A stretch of 64,000 nt of DNA from Zoogloea sp041917255 (GCA_041917255.1 JAYRYA010000002.1:1-64000), one strand, 5' to 3'. Shown: positions 32,435 through 41,753, numbered from the stretch's first letter. Program-made: numbers and translations. The notes: generated by a model not told the origin, from the letters alone.

Positions 32435-33949
32435 TTAACGGCGGTTGTCGGCGGGTAAATGCGGGTAAAGGGAGAGTTCGGGTTTGTTACCGCGCGGGTT
32501 GCCGCGGCCGTCGGCCTTGTCCTCGCGCTCCCTGGCGCGCAGGGCCTGCAGGCGGGCTTCGACGATCTGCACGTCGGGGCTGTCGTCACGGGTGCTCTTC
32601 AGGGCCAGTTGAAACTGCTCCATCGCCGCCTTGCTGCTGCCCGACAGGGCGTAGAACTCGCCCTGGTGGCGGTGCGATCTGAGCGGGCTGCCCAGTGAAG
32701 CCCAGGCTTCGGCGGCCTGTTGATGCAGGGTGGCGTCGGCGGGGCGGGTGACGAGCTGGGCGTCGATGAAAGCGGCGGCCGACTTGAAATCGCCGCGCTT
32801 GATGAGTAGGGCGGGGTAGTCGTAGACCAGCTGCAGGTGATCCGGGTAGCGTTTGAGGGCGGCTTCATAGCGGGCCCGGGCGGCATCGATGCGGCCTGAC
32901 TGGCTGAGGATCTGGCCGGCCAGGGCTTCGAGCATGGGATGGCGGAAGCCGTCGCGGGAGAGACCATCGACGGTGGCTTCGGCGGCGGCGAAGTGGCTGG
33001 CCCGCAGTTGGGCTGCGGCGAGGCCGTAGCGGGCTGCGGTGCGGTCCCGGTAGCGACCTTCGGCGAGTTCGGCGGCGAGGCGCTGCTCGGCATCACCGGG
33101 CGTGCCTTCGTAACTGCGCACCAGGGCGCGGGCCAGGTGGTAGTCCTGGCTGTCGGCCACCTGGCGATAGGGCTGGGCGAAGGCGCGATCCTCGGCTTCC
33201 GCGACCCGCTGGGAGGTGAGCGGGTGGGTACGCAGCCATGCTGGCGTGGTGCCGGCGTCCACCAGGCGGGTGCTCTGCTGGAGGCGCTCGAAGAAGCTGG
33301 CCATGGCCCGCGGGTCGAAGCCGGCCCGCGTGAGCAGCTGAAAGCCGATCCGGTCGGCCTCCTGCTCGTGCTCGCGGGTGTAGTTGATCATGCTCTGCTG
33401 TTGGGCCGCGGTGGCGCCGGTGGCGGCGGCCATCGCGGCCTGCCCGTTGCCTGTGCCGGCGGCGAGGATCGCGGCGACCATCGCGGCCATCGACAGCATC
33501 TGGGTGCCCGATTGGGCAGCGATCTGCCGGGCGATGTGGTGCTGGCTGACGTGGCTGATCTCGTGGGCCAGCACCGAGGCCAGCTCGCTCTCGCTCTGGG
33601 TGGCGGCAATGAGCCCGGTGTGTACGCCGATGTAGCCGCCGGGCAGGGCGAAGGCGTTGAGCTCGCTCGAATCCACGGCAAAAAAGCTGAAGGGCTGACC
33701 GGCCAGATCGGGGTCGGAGGCCACCAGGCGGTGGCCGAGGGCGTCGAGATAGGCGTTGACCTCCGGGTCGTTCAACATGGCGCCGGAGGCCCGCAGGCTG
33801 GTCATGGTCTGCTCGCCCAGGGCTTTCTCGCTCTGGCGGGAGAGCGCGGTCTCGGCTGAATCGCCCAGATCGGGCAGGCTGATGGCCTGGCTGCCGGTGC
33901 TGAAGGCAAGGGCGGTGGCAAGGGCGATCAGGCGATGGCGTCGGGGCAT
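32435..33949 (-). CDS. M48 zinc metalloprotease with TPR repeats, BepA-like
   Basis: 504 residues. A signal peptide (RLIALATALAFSTGSQA) precedes an M48 domain with HEISH at 129-133 and the third-ligand motif EHEQEADRIG, then TPR-like helices from about 310 to 460. Length and architecture match BepA (YfgC), a periplasmic protease/chaperone that aids LptD assembly and removes stalled outer-membrane proteins at the BAM complex. It is divergent from the cpxR-like gene across an intergenic region holding three GTAAA repeats, in keeping with envelope-stress control. The closest alternative is another M48-TPR paralog such as LoiP; the C-terminal TPRs favour BepA. Confidence 0.9.
   Translation of the reverse strand: MPRRHRLIALATALAFSTGSQAISLPDLGDSAETALSRQSEKALGEQTMTSLRASGAMLNDPEVNAYLDALGHRLVASDPDLAGQPFSFFAVDSSELNAFALPGGYIGVHTGLIAATQSESELASVLAHEISHVSQHHIARQIAAQSGTQMLSMAAMVAAILAAGTGNGQAAMAAATGATAAQQQSMINYTREHEQEADRIGFQLLTRAGFDPRAMASFFERLQQSTRLVDAGTTPAWLRTHPLTSQRVAEAEDRAFAQPYRQVADSQDYHLARALVRSYEGTPGDAEQRLAAELAEGRYRDRTAARYGLAAAQLRASHFAAAEATVDGLSRDGFRHPMLEALAGQILSQSGRIDAARARYEAALKRYPDHLQLVYDYPALLIKRGDFKSAAAFIDAQLVTRPADATLHQQAAEAWASLGSPLRSHRHQGEFYALSGSSKAAMEQFQLALKSTRDDSPDVQIVEARLQALRAREREDKADGRGNPRGNKPELSLYPHLPADNRR
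32455..32469 (+). promoter_or_regulatory. putative CpxR box upstream of the spy-like gene
   Basis: GTAAA (32455-32459), five bases, GTAAA (32465-32469), the form of the known CpxR box GTAAA-N4-8-GTAAA. It lies inside the last codons of the bepA-like gene, about 105-120 bp before the spy-like start codon and in reverse orientation to it. Confidence 0.6.
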
Positions 33950-34019
33950 GGTGTGGGCATTGGGCTCGAAGACAGGTGAAATCTTCGGGCAGGGCGCTGT
34001 TAAGCCCGGTTCGCAACAT

Positions 34020-34044
34020 GTAAAGGCATGTAAAGGCGGGTAAA
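34020..34044 (+). promoter_or_regulatory. triple GTAAA direct repeat (putative CpxR operator) between bepA and cpxR
   Basis: GTAAA occurs at 34020-34024, 34030-34034 and 34040-34044, exactly one helical turn apart, matching two overlapping CpxR boxes with N5 spacers. It sits about 76 bp upstream of the cpxR-like start and 70 bp upstream of the divergent bepA-like start, suited to regulate both. Confidence 0.72.
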
Positions 34045-34120
34045 AGCGCCGCCGTGAAATTTCGTGGCGACGCGCCGGCCCGTATCATCTGCAGCAGGTT
34101 TTCCAGAAAGCAGGTGCGGG

Positions 34121-34810
34121 ATGAGCAAGGTGTTGCTGGTGGATGACGACGTGGAGCTGTCGTCAATGTTGCGGGAATACATCGAGCGGGAGGGTTTCGA
34201 GGCCGATGTGGCCCATGACGGTGAGGCTGGCGTGGCGGGCGCCCTGACCGGCGACTACGCCATCGTGGTGCTCGACGTGATGATGCCGCGTCTGGGCGGC
34301 ATCGAAGCCCTGCGGCGCATCCGCGTTCATAGCCAGGTGCCGGTGATCATGCTCACCGCCAAGGGCGACGACGTGGACCGCATCGTCGGGCTGGAGCTTG
34401 GCGCCGACGACTACGTGCCCAAGCCCTGTACTCCGCGCGAGCTGGTTGCGCGGCTGCGGGCGATCCTGCGCCGCACCCAGGATGCGACCGCCGCTGACAA
34501 TGCCGCCGGGCCGCTGGTGGCCGGCGCGCTGCAGATGTGGCCGCAGATGCGCCGCGCCCAGTGGCGGGGGGCGCCGCTGGATCTCACCAGCACCGAATTC
34601 AACCTGCTCGAACTGCTGGCCCGTAACGCCGGGCGGGTGGTGACCAAGGCCGAGCTGTCCGAGCAGGGCCTTGGACGGCCGCTGGCGCGCTTTGATCGCA
34701 GCATCGACGTGCATCTGTCGAGCATCCGTCACAAGCTGGGTTCGCGGCCCGACGGACGTTCGTGGATCGAGACCGTGCGCGGGCTGGGTTACCAGCTGAT
34801 CCGCGAGTGA
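34121..34810 (+). CDS. cpxR: OmpR-family response regulator, CpxR-like
   Basis: 229 residues from ATG 34121, preceded by a GGTGCGGG Shine-Dalgarno-like stretch. The receiver domain (MSKVLLVDDDVELSSMLREY, phospho-Asp about 52 in VLDVMMPRLGG, KGDDVDRIVGLELGADD) strongly resembles E. coli CpxR, with Lys in PKPC. A winged-helix DNA-binding domain follows (LTSTEFNLLELLARNAGRVV, SIDVHLSSIRHKLG). The sensor kinase gene starts ten bases after its stop. GTAAA repeats just upstream suggest autoregulation, as known for cpxRA in E. coli. The CpxR assignment rests on sequence resemblance plus the BepA/Spy neighbours. Confidence 0.9.
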   Translation: MSKVLLVDDDVELSSMLREYIEREGFEADVAHDGEAGVAGALTGDYAIVVLDVMMPRLGGIEALRRIRVHSQVPVIMLTAKGDDVDRIVGLELGADDYVPKPCTPRELVARLRAILRRTQDATAADNAAGPLVAGALQMWPQMRRAQWRGAPLDLTSTEFNLLELLARNAGRVVTKAELSEQGLGRPLARFDRSIDVHLSSIRHKLGSRPDGRSWIETVRGLGYQLIRE

Positions 34811-34820
34811 AGGACCGCGT

Positions 34821-36278
34821 GTGAGATTTGGTCGGCTGTTCTGGAAGTTCTTCTTCGCCTTCTGGCTGGCCCTGCTGCTGGCCGGTGTCGGCGTGGGCAG
34901 CGCCGTGTGGTGGCATCAGCAAAAGGAGCGCGAGCGTATCGAGGCCGAGCGCGATCCGCTGCTGAACGGTGGCCCGCGGGTGACGCTGGCGCTGTCGGCG
35001 GCGGCGTCGGTGCTGGGCCATGGTGGTTTGCCGGCCTTGCGCGATCTCGTTGCCGAGTGGCGCGGGGAGCGGATGCCGCGGATCTTTGTGGTGGACGAGG
35101 CCGGACGCGAGGTCTTCGGCCGCGAGGTGGGCGCCGATCTGGTGGCCGATGCCCGCGCCAAGGCAAGCTCGGACGATCCGCGTCGCCCCGCTCGGTTGGC
35201 AAGTACGCCGGATGGCCAGCGCCTGTTGCTGTTCGTGCCGCAGGTGCCCGGCGAGCCGCGCTTCGAGCCGCGCCGTGATCTGCCGCCCGGAGCGGGGCTG
35301 AGGCTGGGAGAGCCGCCCAAGGGCGCGCGTCCGCCCTTCGACCGTCACGGCCCGCTGCCGCCCGATCCGTGGCTGCCCATCATCGTCGGGCTGATCGCCA
35401 GCGTGGTGTTCAGCGCGCTGCTGGCCTGGTATCTCGCCCGGCCCATCCGTAACCTGCGCTGGGCCTTCGGGGCGGTGGCAGACGGTCAGCTGGAAACCCG
35501 CGTCGGCCCGCTGATGGGCGCCCGGCGTGACGAGATCGCCGATCTGGGCGGCGACTTCGACCGCATGGCCCAGCAGATCCAGCACCTCATCGGTGCCCAG
35601 CGCCGCCTGCTCCACGATGTCTCCCACGAGCTGCGTTCGCCGCTCGCACGCCTGCAGGCCGCCATTGGCCTGGCGCGGCAGGACCCGGCCAAGCTCGAGG
35701 CGACCCTCGACCGCATCGAGCGCGAGGCGGTGCGCCTGGATGAGCTGGTCGGCCAGCTCCTCACCATCGCACGACTCGACGCCGGTACCCGCGACAGTCG
35801 CACCGAGGCAGTCGAGTTGTTTGACCTGGCGGCCGCAATTTCCGACGACGCCCGCTTCGAGGCCCAGACCCGCGGCCGTGAGTTGAGCTTTGCCGGCGAA
35901 GGCGAGGTGGAAGGCGAGATGCGTGTCGAGCTCGTCCAGCGCGCCTTCGAGAACGTGATCCGCAACGCGGTCAAATACACCGCTGAAGGCACCGTGGTGG
36001 AAGTGCGCGCCAGCGCCGCCGACGGGCGCTTCGTGCTCACCGTGGCCGACCGCGGGCCTGGCGTGCCGGAGGCCGACCTGACGGCGATCTTCGAGCCCTT
36101 CTACCGCAGCCCAGCGGGGCAGTCGGCGGGCGGCTTCGGGCTCGGGCTGGCCATCGCGCGGCGGGCGGTCGAGGCTCACGGTGGATCGATTACGGCGCGC
36201 AATCGCCCAGGTGGTGGGCTGGAGATGGTGGTCGTGCTGCCCTTTGGCCCCGCTGCTGCGGCGCAAAAAATGCCTTGA
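34821..36278 (+). CDS. cpxA: sensor histidine kinase, CpxA-like
   Basis: 485 residues from GTG 34821, with AGGA at 34811. A transmembrane segment at ~8-31, a periplasmic region of ~150 residues, and a second segment at ~184-204 are followed by HAMP (~205-258), HisKA (LLHDVSHELRSPLARLQ, phospho-His 269) and HATPase (GGFGLGLAIARRAVEAHGG). The HDVSHELRSPLARLQ string is the type found in CpxA/RstB kinases. Cotranscribed with the regulator upstream. The periplasmic domain is Pro/Arg-rich (around 145-180) and differs from the enteric CpxA sensor, so the stimulus could differ. Confidence 0.9.
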   Translation: MRFGRLFWKFFFAFWLALLLAGVGVGSAVWWHQQKERERIEAERDPLLNGGPRVTLALSAAASVLGHGGLPALRDLVAEWRGERMPRIFVVDEAGREVFGREVGADLVADARAKASSDDPRRPARLASTPDGQRLLLFVPQVPGEPRFEPRRDLPPGAGLRLGEPPKGARPPFDRHGPLPPDPWLPIIVGLIASVVFSALLAWYLARPIRNLRWAFGAVADGQLETRVGPLMGARRDEIADLGGDFDRMAQQIQHLIGAQRRLLHDVSHELRSPLARLQAAIGLARQDPAKLEATLDRIEREAVRLDELVGQLLTIARLDAGTRDSRTEAVELFDLAAAISDDARFEAQTRGRELSFAGEGEVEGEMRVELVQRAFENVIRNAVKYTAEGTVVEVRASAADGRFVLTVADRGPGVPEADLTAIFEPFYRSPAGQSAGGFGLGLAIARRAVEAHGGSITARNRPGGGLEMVVVLPFGPAAAAQKMP

Positions 36279-36319
36279 AAGAAAATTGGGCGCGGCCGCG
36301 GCCTGCTGTTAGAATGCGC

Positions 36320-36425
<106 letters not shown>

Positions 36426-36433
36426 GAATTCGA

Positions 36434-36460
36434 GGGGCGTCCAGGCGGACGCCCCTTTTT
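36434..36460 (+). terminator. rho-independent terminator of ffs
   Basis: A 9-bp stem (GGGGCGTCC at 36434-36442 with GGACGCCCC at 36447-36455), 4-base loop, then five T. It lies just after the 4.5S RNA and 64 bp before dnaX. Confidence 0.92.
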
Positions 36461-36524
36461 ACATCCGTTCGCCGTTCGTGTCGGAGCCCGTCGGCCCGGT
36501 GCCGGCGCCTGATAGAATTCCGCC

Positions 36525-38477
36525 ATGGCCTATCAAGTCCTTGCCCGCAAGTGGCGCCCGCGCAGTTTCGAGACGCTCGTCGGGCAGGAGCACGTGGTCC
36601 GTGCGCTGACCCACGCCCTGTCCACCGGCCGCCTCCACCACGCCTATCTCTTCACCGGCACCCGCGGCGTCGGCAAGACGACCATCTCGCGTATCCTCGC
36701 CAAGGCGCTCAACTGCGAGACCGGCGTGACGCCCACGCCTTGCAACCAGTGCGCCGCGTGCACGGCCATCGACGCCGACCGCTTCCCCGACTACGTGGAG
36801 ATGGACGCCGCCTCCAACCGCGGCGTGGACGACATGGCCGCGCTGCTCGACCAGGCGGTGTATGCGCCGGTCCAGGGCCGCTACAAGGTCTACATGATCG
36901 ACGAAGTGCACATGCTCACCGGGCACGCCTTCAACGCCATGCTGAAGACGCTCGAGGAGCCGCCAGAGCACGTCAAGTTCATCATCGCGACCACCGATCC
37001 CCAGAAGATCCCGGTCACCGTGCTGTCGCGCTGCCTGCAGTTCAACCTCAAGCAGATGCCGCCGGGCCACATCGTCGGGCATCTCACCCGGCTGCTCGAG
37101 GCCGAGGCCGTGCCCTTCGAGCCGGGCGCCCTGCGCCACATCGCCAAGGCCGCCAACGGCTCGATGCGCGATTCCCTGTCGCTGCTCGACCAGGCCATCG
37201 CCCACGGCGCCGGCAAGGTCGAGGAACAAGCCGTGCAGGACATGCTCGGCACGGTGGGCGACGATCACCTCTACGCCGTACTGGATGCGCTGGTCGCCAA
37301 CGACGTGGCTGCGCTGATGGCGGCCGTTGATGGCATGGAAGCGCGCAGCCTGTCGTTTGAATCGGCGCTGCAGTCGCTGGCCGCGCTGCTGCACCGCATC
37401 GCCCTGGTCCAGCTGGCGCCAGCCGCGATCACCGACGAGTTCGAGGCCGCCCGCCTCGCGCCCTACGCCCAGGCCTTCGACGCCGAGTTCCTGCAACTTG
37501 CCTACCAGATCACGATCCACGGCCGCGATGAGCTGCCGCTGGCTCCCGACGAGACCACCGGCTTCTCGATGACCCTGCTGCGGCTCTTCGCCTTCCGTCC
37601 TGATCAGCCCGCCGGGCTGGGCGCGGTGGTTGCCGGGGGGGGCGGACAGGGGCAGGCCCGCCCGGTGCCGCCGGTCGCCCGTCCTGCGACGCCCGCCTCG
37701 ACGCCGGCGCCAAAGCCTGTCGCTGAGCCGGTCGAGCCGCCTCGTTCTGCAGCAGTTGCGCCGGCGCCGGAGCCCGTGCGCACGCCCGAGCCGCCATCGG
37801 TCAGTGCCGAGGTGTCGCCGCCTGCGCCTCAACCGGTTCGTGTCCCCGAGCCTGTCAAGCCGGCAGAAGTCGCCAAGCCGGTCGAATCCAGCGGTCCCGA
37901 TTACGGCAGCAGTGTGCCACCCTGGGAGGATCTCCCCCCGGAAGCCCACGAGATCGCCCCGGCGCGCCCCATGCCCCAGCCGGCGCCGCCCCGCGAAGTG
38001 CCGCCGGTCGCCGTCGCCCCGGAGACCGAGCCCATCGCGATCCGCCAACCGGAACCTGAGCCCGAACCCGCCAGGCCGGCACCGGCACTGTCCGGCAACG
38101 TCGACTGGCACGGGCTTCTCAACGAGCTGGGCCTCGGCGGCCTCAATCGCGAGCTTGCCCAGCACTGCGAGCTGCTCGGCACCGCCGACGACACCTTCAA
38201 GCTGCGCCTGTCCCACACCCATCGGCACCTGCTGCAGATCAACAAGGGCGGCGCCGAGAAGCTGCAGGACGCGCTGACCGCCCACCTCGGCCGCCCTGTG
38301 CGGGTCGCCATCGAGATCGGCGAGATCGCCACCGAAACCCCCGCCCAGCGCAATCAGGCCGAGAAGGCCGTGCGCCATGCAGCCGCAGTGGCGTCGCTGG
38401 AGCAGGACCCATTTGTTCGCGAACTGATCGAACGATTCGACGCGACGCTCGAGGAAGCGTCGGTCAAACCCCTCTGA
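36525..38477 (+). CDS. dnaX: DNA polymerase III subunits gamma/tau
   Basis: 650 residues. The AAA+ clamp-loader motor has Walker A GTRGVGKTTISR, a four-Cys zinc module (CETGVTPTPCNQCAAC), Walker B MIDEVHML and the sensor/Arg-finger region LSRCLQF. Residues ~365-525 form a Pro/Ala/Val-rich linker, followed by a folded C-terminal tau domain (from about NVDWHGLLNELGLGG) that binds the polymerase alpha subunit. I saw no A-AAA-AAG slippery site like the E. coli one, so separate gamma production is not evident. Followed by ybaB and recR, the standard order. Confidence 0.97.
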   Translation: MAYQVLARKWRPRSFETLVGQEHVVRALTHALSTGRLHHAYLFTGTRGVGKTTISRILAKALNCETGVTPTPCNQCAACTAIDADRFPDYVEMDAASNRGVDDMAALLDQAVYAPVQGRYKVYMIDEVHMLTGHAFNAMLKTLEEPPEHVKFIIATTDPQKIPVTVLSRCLQFNLKQMPPGHIVGHLTRLLEAEAVPFEPGALRHIAKAANGSMRDSLSLLDQAIAHGAGKVEEQAVQDMLGTVGDDHLYAVLDALVANDVAALMAAVDGMEARSLSFESALQSLAALLHRIALVQLAPAAITDEFEAARLAPYAQAFDAEFLQLAYQITIHGRDELPLAPDETTGFSMTLLRLFAFRPDQPAGLGAVVAGGGGQGQARPVPPVARPATPASTPAPKPVAEPVEPPRSAAVAPAPEPVRTPEPPSVSAEVSPPAPQPVRVPEPVKPAEVAKPVESSGPDYGSSVPPWEDLPPEAHEIAPARPMPQPAPPREVPPVAVAPETEPIAIRQPEPEPEPARPAPALSGNVDWHGLLNELGLGGLNRELAQHCELLGTADDTFKLRLSHTHRHLLQINKGGAEKLQDALTAHLGRPVRVAIEIGEIATETPAQRNQAEKAVRHAAAVASLEQDPFVRELIERFDATLEEASVKPL

Positions 38478-38501
38478 ACCCCACTCTCTGGAGAAGTCAC
38501 C

Positions 38502-38825
38502 ATGATGAAAGGCGGCATCGCCGGCCTGATGAAACAGGCCCAGCAAATGCAGGAAAACATGAAGAAGATGCAGGACAGCCTTGGCAGCATCGAAGTCGAA
38601 GGCCAGTCCGGCGCCGGCATGGTCAAGGTCCAGATGACCTGCAAGTACGACGTGCGTCGCGTCACCATCGACCCGTCGGTGATGGACGACAAGGAAATGC
38701 TCGAAGACCTGCTGGCTGCTGCGGTCAATGACGCCGTGCGCCGCGTGGAAACCACCACCCAGGAAAAGATGTCCGGTTTCACTGCCGGCCTCAACCTGCC
38801 GCCGGGCTTCAAGATGCCCTTCTGA
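38502..38825 (+). CDS. ybaB: YbaB/EbfC nucleoid-associated protein
   Basis: 107 residues, usual length. It starts MMKGGIAGLMKQAQQMQENM and contains the family core GxVKVxMTCKYDVRRVTIDPS and a C-terminal helix with VNDAVRRVE. It forms a dimeric tweezer-shaped DNA-binding protein. CTGGAGAAG upstream supplies a good ribosome binding site. It lies between dnaX and recR in the standard operon. Confidence 0.95.
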   Translation: MMKGGIAGLMKQAQQMQENMKKMQDSLGSIEVEGQSGAGMVKVQMTCKYDVRRVTIDPSVMDDKEMLEDLLAAAVNDAVRRVETTTQEKMSGFTAGLNLPPGFKMPF

Positions 38826-38831
38826 CCCGCC

Positions 38832-39428
38832 GTGAGCGCACCTTCCAGCCTCGACGCCCTCATCGAAGCCCTGCGCTGCCTGCCGGGCGTGGGGCCGAAA
38901 TCCGCCCAGCGGATGGCCTACCATCTGCTGCAGCGGGACCAGCGCGGTGCAGCCAGGCTGGCCACCGCGCTCGGGCACGCGCTGGAGGTGCTGCGCCACT
39001 GCGCCCGCTGCAACACCTTCTGCGAAGACGAGGTGTGCGCCCGCTGTTCCAATCCCCAGCGAGACGCCAGCCAGCTATGCGTCATCGAGATGCCGGCGGA
39101 TCTGGCGATGCTCGAGCAGACCCACAGCTTCCACGGTCTGTACTACGTGCTGATGGGGCGCCTGTCGCCGCTGGATGGCATCGGTCCGCGGGAGCTGGGG
39201 CTGGAGAAATTCCTCAACCGCGCCTGTGACGGCGTGGTGCAGGAGGTCATCCTCGCCACCAACTTCACCAACGAGGGCGAAGCCACCGCCCACATGATCT
39301 CCGAGCTGCTGAAGAGCCGCGGCATCAAGGTGAGCCGCATCGCCCGCGGCATTCCGGTGGGTGGCGAGCTGGAACACATCGACACCGGCACCATCGCCCA
39401 GGCGCTGGTGGAGCGCCGAGCCCTCTGA
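38832..39428 (+). CDS. recR: recombination protein RecR
   Basis: 198 residues from GTG 38832, six bases after the ybaB stop. It has the helix-hairpin-helix CLPGVGPKSAQRMAYHLL, a four-Cys zinc finger (CARCNTFCEDEVCARC), and a Toprim domain beginning LCVIEMPADLAMLE, with a C-terminal Walker B-like part. RecR works with RecF and RecO to load RecA on gapped DNA. No strong Shine-Dalgarno precedes the GTG, suggesting coupling to ybaB. Confidence 0.96.
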   Translation: MSAPSSLDALIEALRCLPGVGPKSAQRMAYHLLQRDQRGAARLATALGHALEVLRHCARCNTFCEDEVCARCSNPQRDASQLCVIEMPADLAMLEQTHSFHGLYYVLMGRLSPLDGIGPRELGLEKFLNRACDGVVQEVILATNFTNEGEATAHMISELLKSRGIKVSRIARGIPVGGELEHIDTGTIAQALVERRAL

Positions 39429-39453
39429 TTCCGTCCCCTTCGGGAGCCCCACG

Positions 39454-40653
39454 ATGGTCCAACCGGCCAAACCCCTTGCCGGCGTAAAGGTGCTTGAGCT
39501 TGGCACGCTGATCGCCGGCCCGTTCTGTACCCGTATCCTGGCCGAGTTCGGCGCCGAGGTGATCAAGGTCGAATCGCCCGATGGCGGCGACCCGCTCCGC
39601 CAATGGCGCAAGCTGCACGAGGGCACGTCCTTGTGGTGGTCGGTGCAGGCGCGCAACAAGCGTTCCTTCACCGCCAACCTCAAGGATCCGGACGGCCTCG
39701 CCGCGGTGCGCAAGCTGGCGGCCGAGGCGGACATCGTGGTCGAGAACTTCCGCCCTGGCGTGCTCGAAAAGCTCGGCCTGGGCTGGGATGTGCTCTCCGC
39801 CGTCAATCCGGGCCTGGTGATGGTGCGCCTGTCGGGCTTCGGCCAGACCGGGCCGTACAAGGATCGCCCCGGCTTTGGTGCCATTGGCGAATCCATGGGT
39901 GGGCTGCGCTACATCACCGGCTTTCCGGATCGTCCGCCGGTGCGCACCGGCATCTCCATCGGCGATTCCATCGCCGCCCTATGGGCCGCCATCGGCGCAC
40001 TGATGGCGCTGCGTCACCGCGAGGTGAAGGGTGGCGTCGGGCAGGTGGTGGATGTGGCGCTCTACGAAGCTGTCTTCGCGATGATGGAGAGCATGGTGCC
40101 GGAGTTCGACGTCGCCGGATTCGTGCGCGAGCGCACCGGCAATGTGATGCCCGGCATCACCCCGTCCAACACCCATACCACCTGCGATGGCCGCCATATC
40201 ATCATCGGCGGCAACGGTGACGCAATCTTCAAGCGGCTGATGAACGCCATCGGTCGCCCGGATCTGGCCGACGACGTCAGCCTTGGCAACAACGCCGGCC
40301 GCGACGCCCGCGCCGACGAACTCTACGCGGCCATTGACGCGTGGGTGCGTGACCACGATGGCGATGCGGTGCTGGCCACGATGGAGGCGGCCCAGGTGCC
40401 GGCCAGCGCGGTGCTCTCGGTGGCCGACATGTTCAAGGATGCCCAGTTCATTGCCCGCGACATGTTCGAGCAGGTAAGCCTGCCCGGCGGCCAGCCGATG
40501 AAGATCCCAGGCATCGTGCCAAAGCTCTCCGATACCCCGGGCAGCACCGAATGGCTGGGGCCGAAGCTTGGCGAGCACACCGACGAGATCCTCGCCGGGC
40601 TCGGCTACGCCCCGCAGGAAATTGCAGCCCTGCGTGAAAAAGGCGCGGTTTGA
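39454..40653 (+). CDS. CaiB/BaiF family CoA-transferase (class III)
   Basis: 399 residues from ATG 39454 (CGGGAG upstream). The N-terminal LAGVKVLELGTLIAGPF, RPGVLEKLGLGWD, the GFGQTGPYKDRPGFG segment and GITPSNTHTTCDG are hallmarks of class III CoA-transferases, which swap CoA between carboxylic acids through interlocked dimers. The acid substrates cannot be read from sequence. It stands alone between recR and galE, with no acyl-CoA metabolism genes beside it. Confidence 0.9.
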   Translation: MVQPAKPLAGVKVLELGTLIAGPFCTRILAEFGAEVIKVESPDGGDPLRQWRKLHEGTSLWWSVQARNKRSFTANLKDPDGLAAVRKLAAEADIVVENFRPGVLEKLGLGWDVLSAVNPGLVMVRLSGFGQTGPYKDRPGFGAIGESMGGLRYITGFPDRPPVRTGISIGDSIAALWAAIGALMALRHREVKGGVGQVVDVALYEAVFAMMESMVPEFDVAGFVRERTGNVMPGITPSNTHTTCDGRHIIIGGNGDAIFKRLMNAIGRPDLADDVSLGNNAGRDARADELYAAIDAWVRDHDGDAVLATMEAAQVPASAVLSVADMFKDAQFIARDMFEQVSLPGGQPMKIPGIVPKLSDTPGSTEWLGPKLGEHTDEILAGLGYAPQEIAALREKGAV

Positions 40654-40733
40654 GCGATTCCGCGCGGCCGGCCGGTTGCGCTGGCGCGGTATCATCGTGG
40701 CATTCCCGATCACTCACCAACACGATTGATTCA

Positions 40734-41753
40734 ATGGCTACCATCCTCGTGACCGGCGGCGCCGGCTACATCGGCTCCCACACCTGCGTCGAACTCCTTG
40801 CGGCCGGCTACGACGTGGTCGTGGTGGACAACTTCAGCAACAGCAAGCTTGAGGCCCTGCGCCGCGTCGAGGAGATCGCCGGGCGCAAGTTGACGGCTTT
40901 CTACCGCGCCGACATCCGCGACAAGGCGGCGCTGCGCGAGATCTTCGCCGCCCACGCCGTCGAGTCCGTGATCCACTTCGCGGCCCTCAAGGCGGTCGGC
41001 GAATCCGTCGCCAAGCCGCTGATGTACTACGACAACAACATCGCTGGCACGGTTGCTTTGGCCGAGGTGATGGCCGAGGCGGGTGTCAAGTCGCTGGTGT
41101 TCAGTTCGTCCGCCACGGTGTATGGCGATCCAGCCAGTGTGCCGATCCGAGAGGATTTCCCCACTGGGCCGACCAATCCCTACGGCCGCACCAAGTGGAT
41201 GATGGAGTTCGTGCTGTCCGACCTCGCCGCCGCCGACCCCGAATGGCGTGTTGCGCTGCTGCGCTACTTCAATCCGGTGGGCGCCCACGCCAGCGGCCGG
41301 ATTGGCGAAGACCCGAACGGCCTGCCCAACAATCTGATGCCCTACGTGAGCCAGGTGGCCGTCGGCCGTCTGCCCCAGCTGCGCGTTTTCGGTGGCGATT
41401 ACCCGACGCCCGACGGCACCGGCGTGCGCGACTACATCCATGTGGTCGATCTGGCCGTCGGCCACGTGGCGGCGGTGCGCCGTCTGGCCGAGCGCCCGGG
41501 CGTGCTCACCGTCAATCTCGGCACCGGGTCCGGCTACAGCGTGATCGACGTGATCAAGGCCTTCGAGAAGGCCAGCGGCCGTCCGGTGCCTTACGAAATC
41601 GTCGCCCGGCGCCCTGGTGACGTGGCCCAGTGTTACGCCGAGCCCACGCTGGCCGCACAGGAACTTGGCTGGAAAGCCGGTCGTGGCATCCAGGAAATGT
41701 GCGCTGATGCCTGGCGCTGGCAGAGCACCAACCCTCAGGGGTACCCGGATTGA
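40734..41753 (+). CDS. galE: UDP-glucose 4-epimerase
   Basis: 339 residues from ATG 40734. It shows the Rossmann motif TGGAGYIGSHTCVELL, FAALKAVGES, the catalytic Ser/Tyr/Lys set (SSSATVYG, YGRTKWMMEF) and RDYIHVVDLAVGHVAA, all typical of GalE. It interconverts UDP-glucose and UDP-galactose with bound NAD, supplying galactose for surface polysaccharides. The TTG start of the next gene overlaps its stop codon. Confidence 0.96.
   Translation: MATILVTGGAGYIGSHTCVELLAAGYDVVVVDNFSNSKLEALRRVEEIAGRKLTAFYRADIRDKAALREIFAAHAVESVIHFAALKAVGESVAKPLMYYDNNIAGTVALAEVMAEAGVKSLVFSSSATVYGDPASVPIREDFPTGPTNPYGRTKWMMEFVLSDLAAADPEWRVALLRYFNPVGAHASGRIGEDPNGLPNNLMPYVSQVAVGRLPQLRVFGGDYPTPDGTGVRDYIHVVDLAVGHVAAVRRLAERPGVLTVNLGTGSGYSVIDVIKAFEKASGRPVPYEIVARRPGDVAQCYAEPTLAAQELGWKAGRGIQEMCADAWRWQSTNPQGYPD

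Noticed and set aside
39482..39488. Further isolated GTAAA or GTAAAG words (for example here and near 43293, 57967, 62945)
   Set aside because: Single half-sites inside coding regions without a second phased copy; expected by chance.
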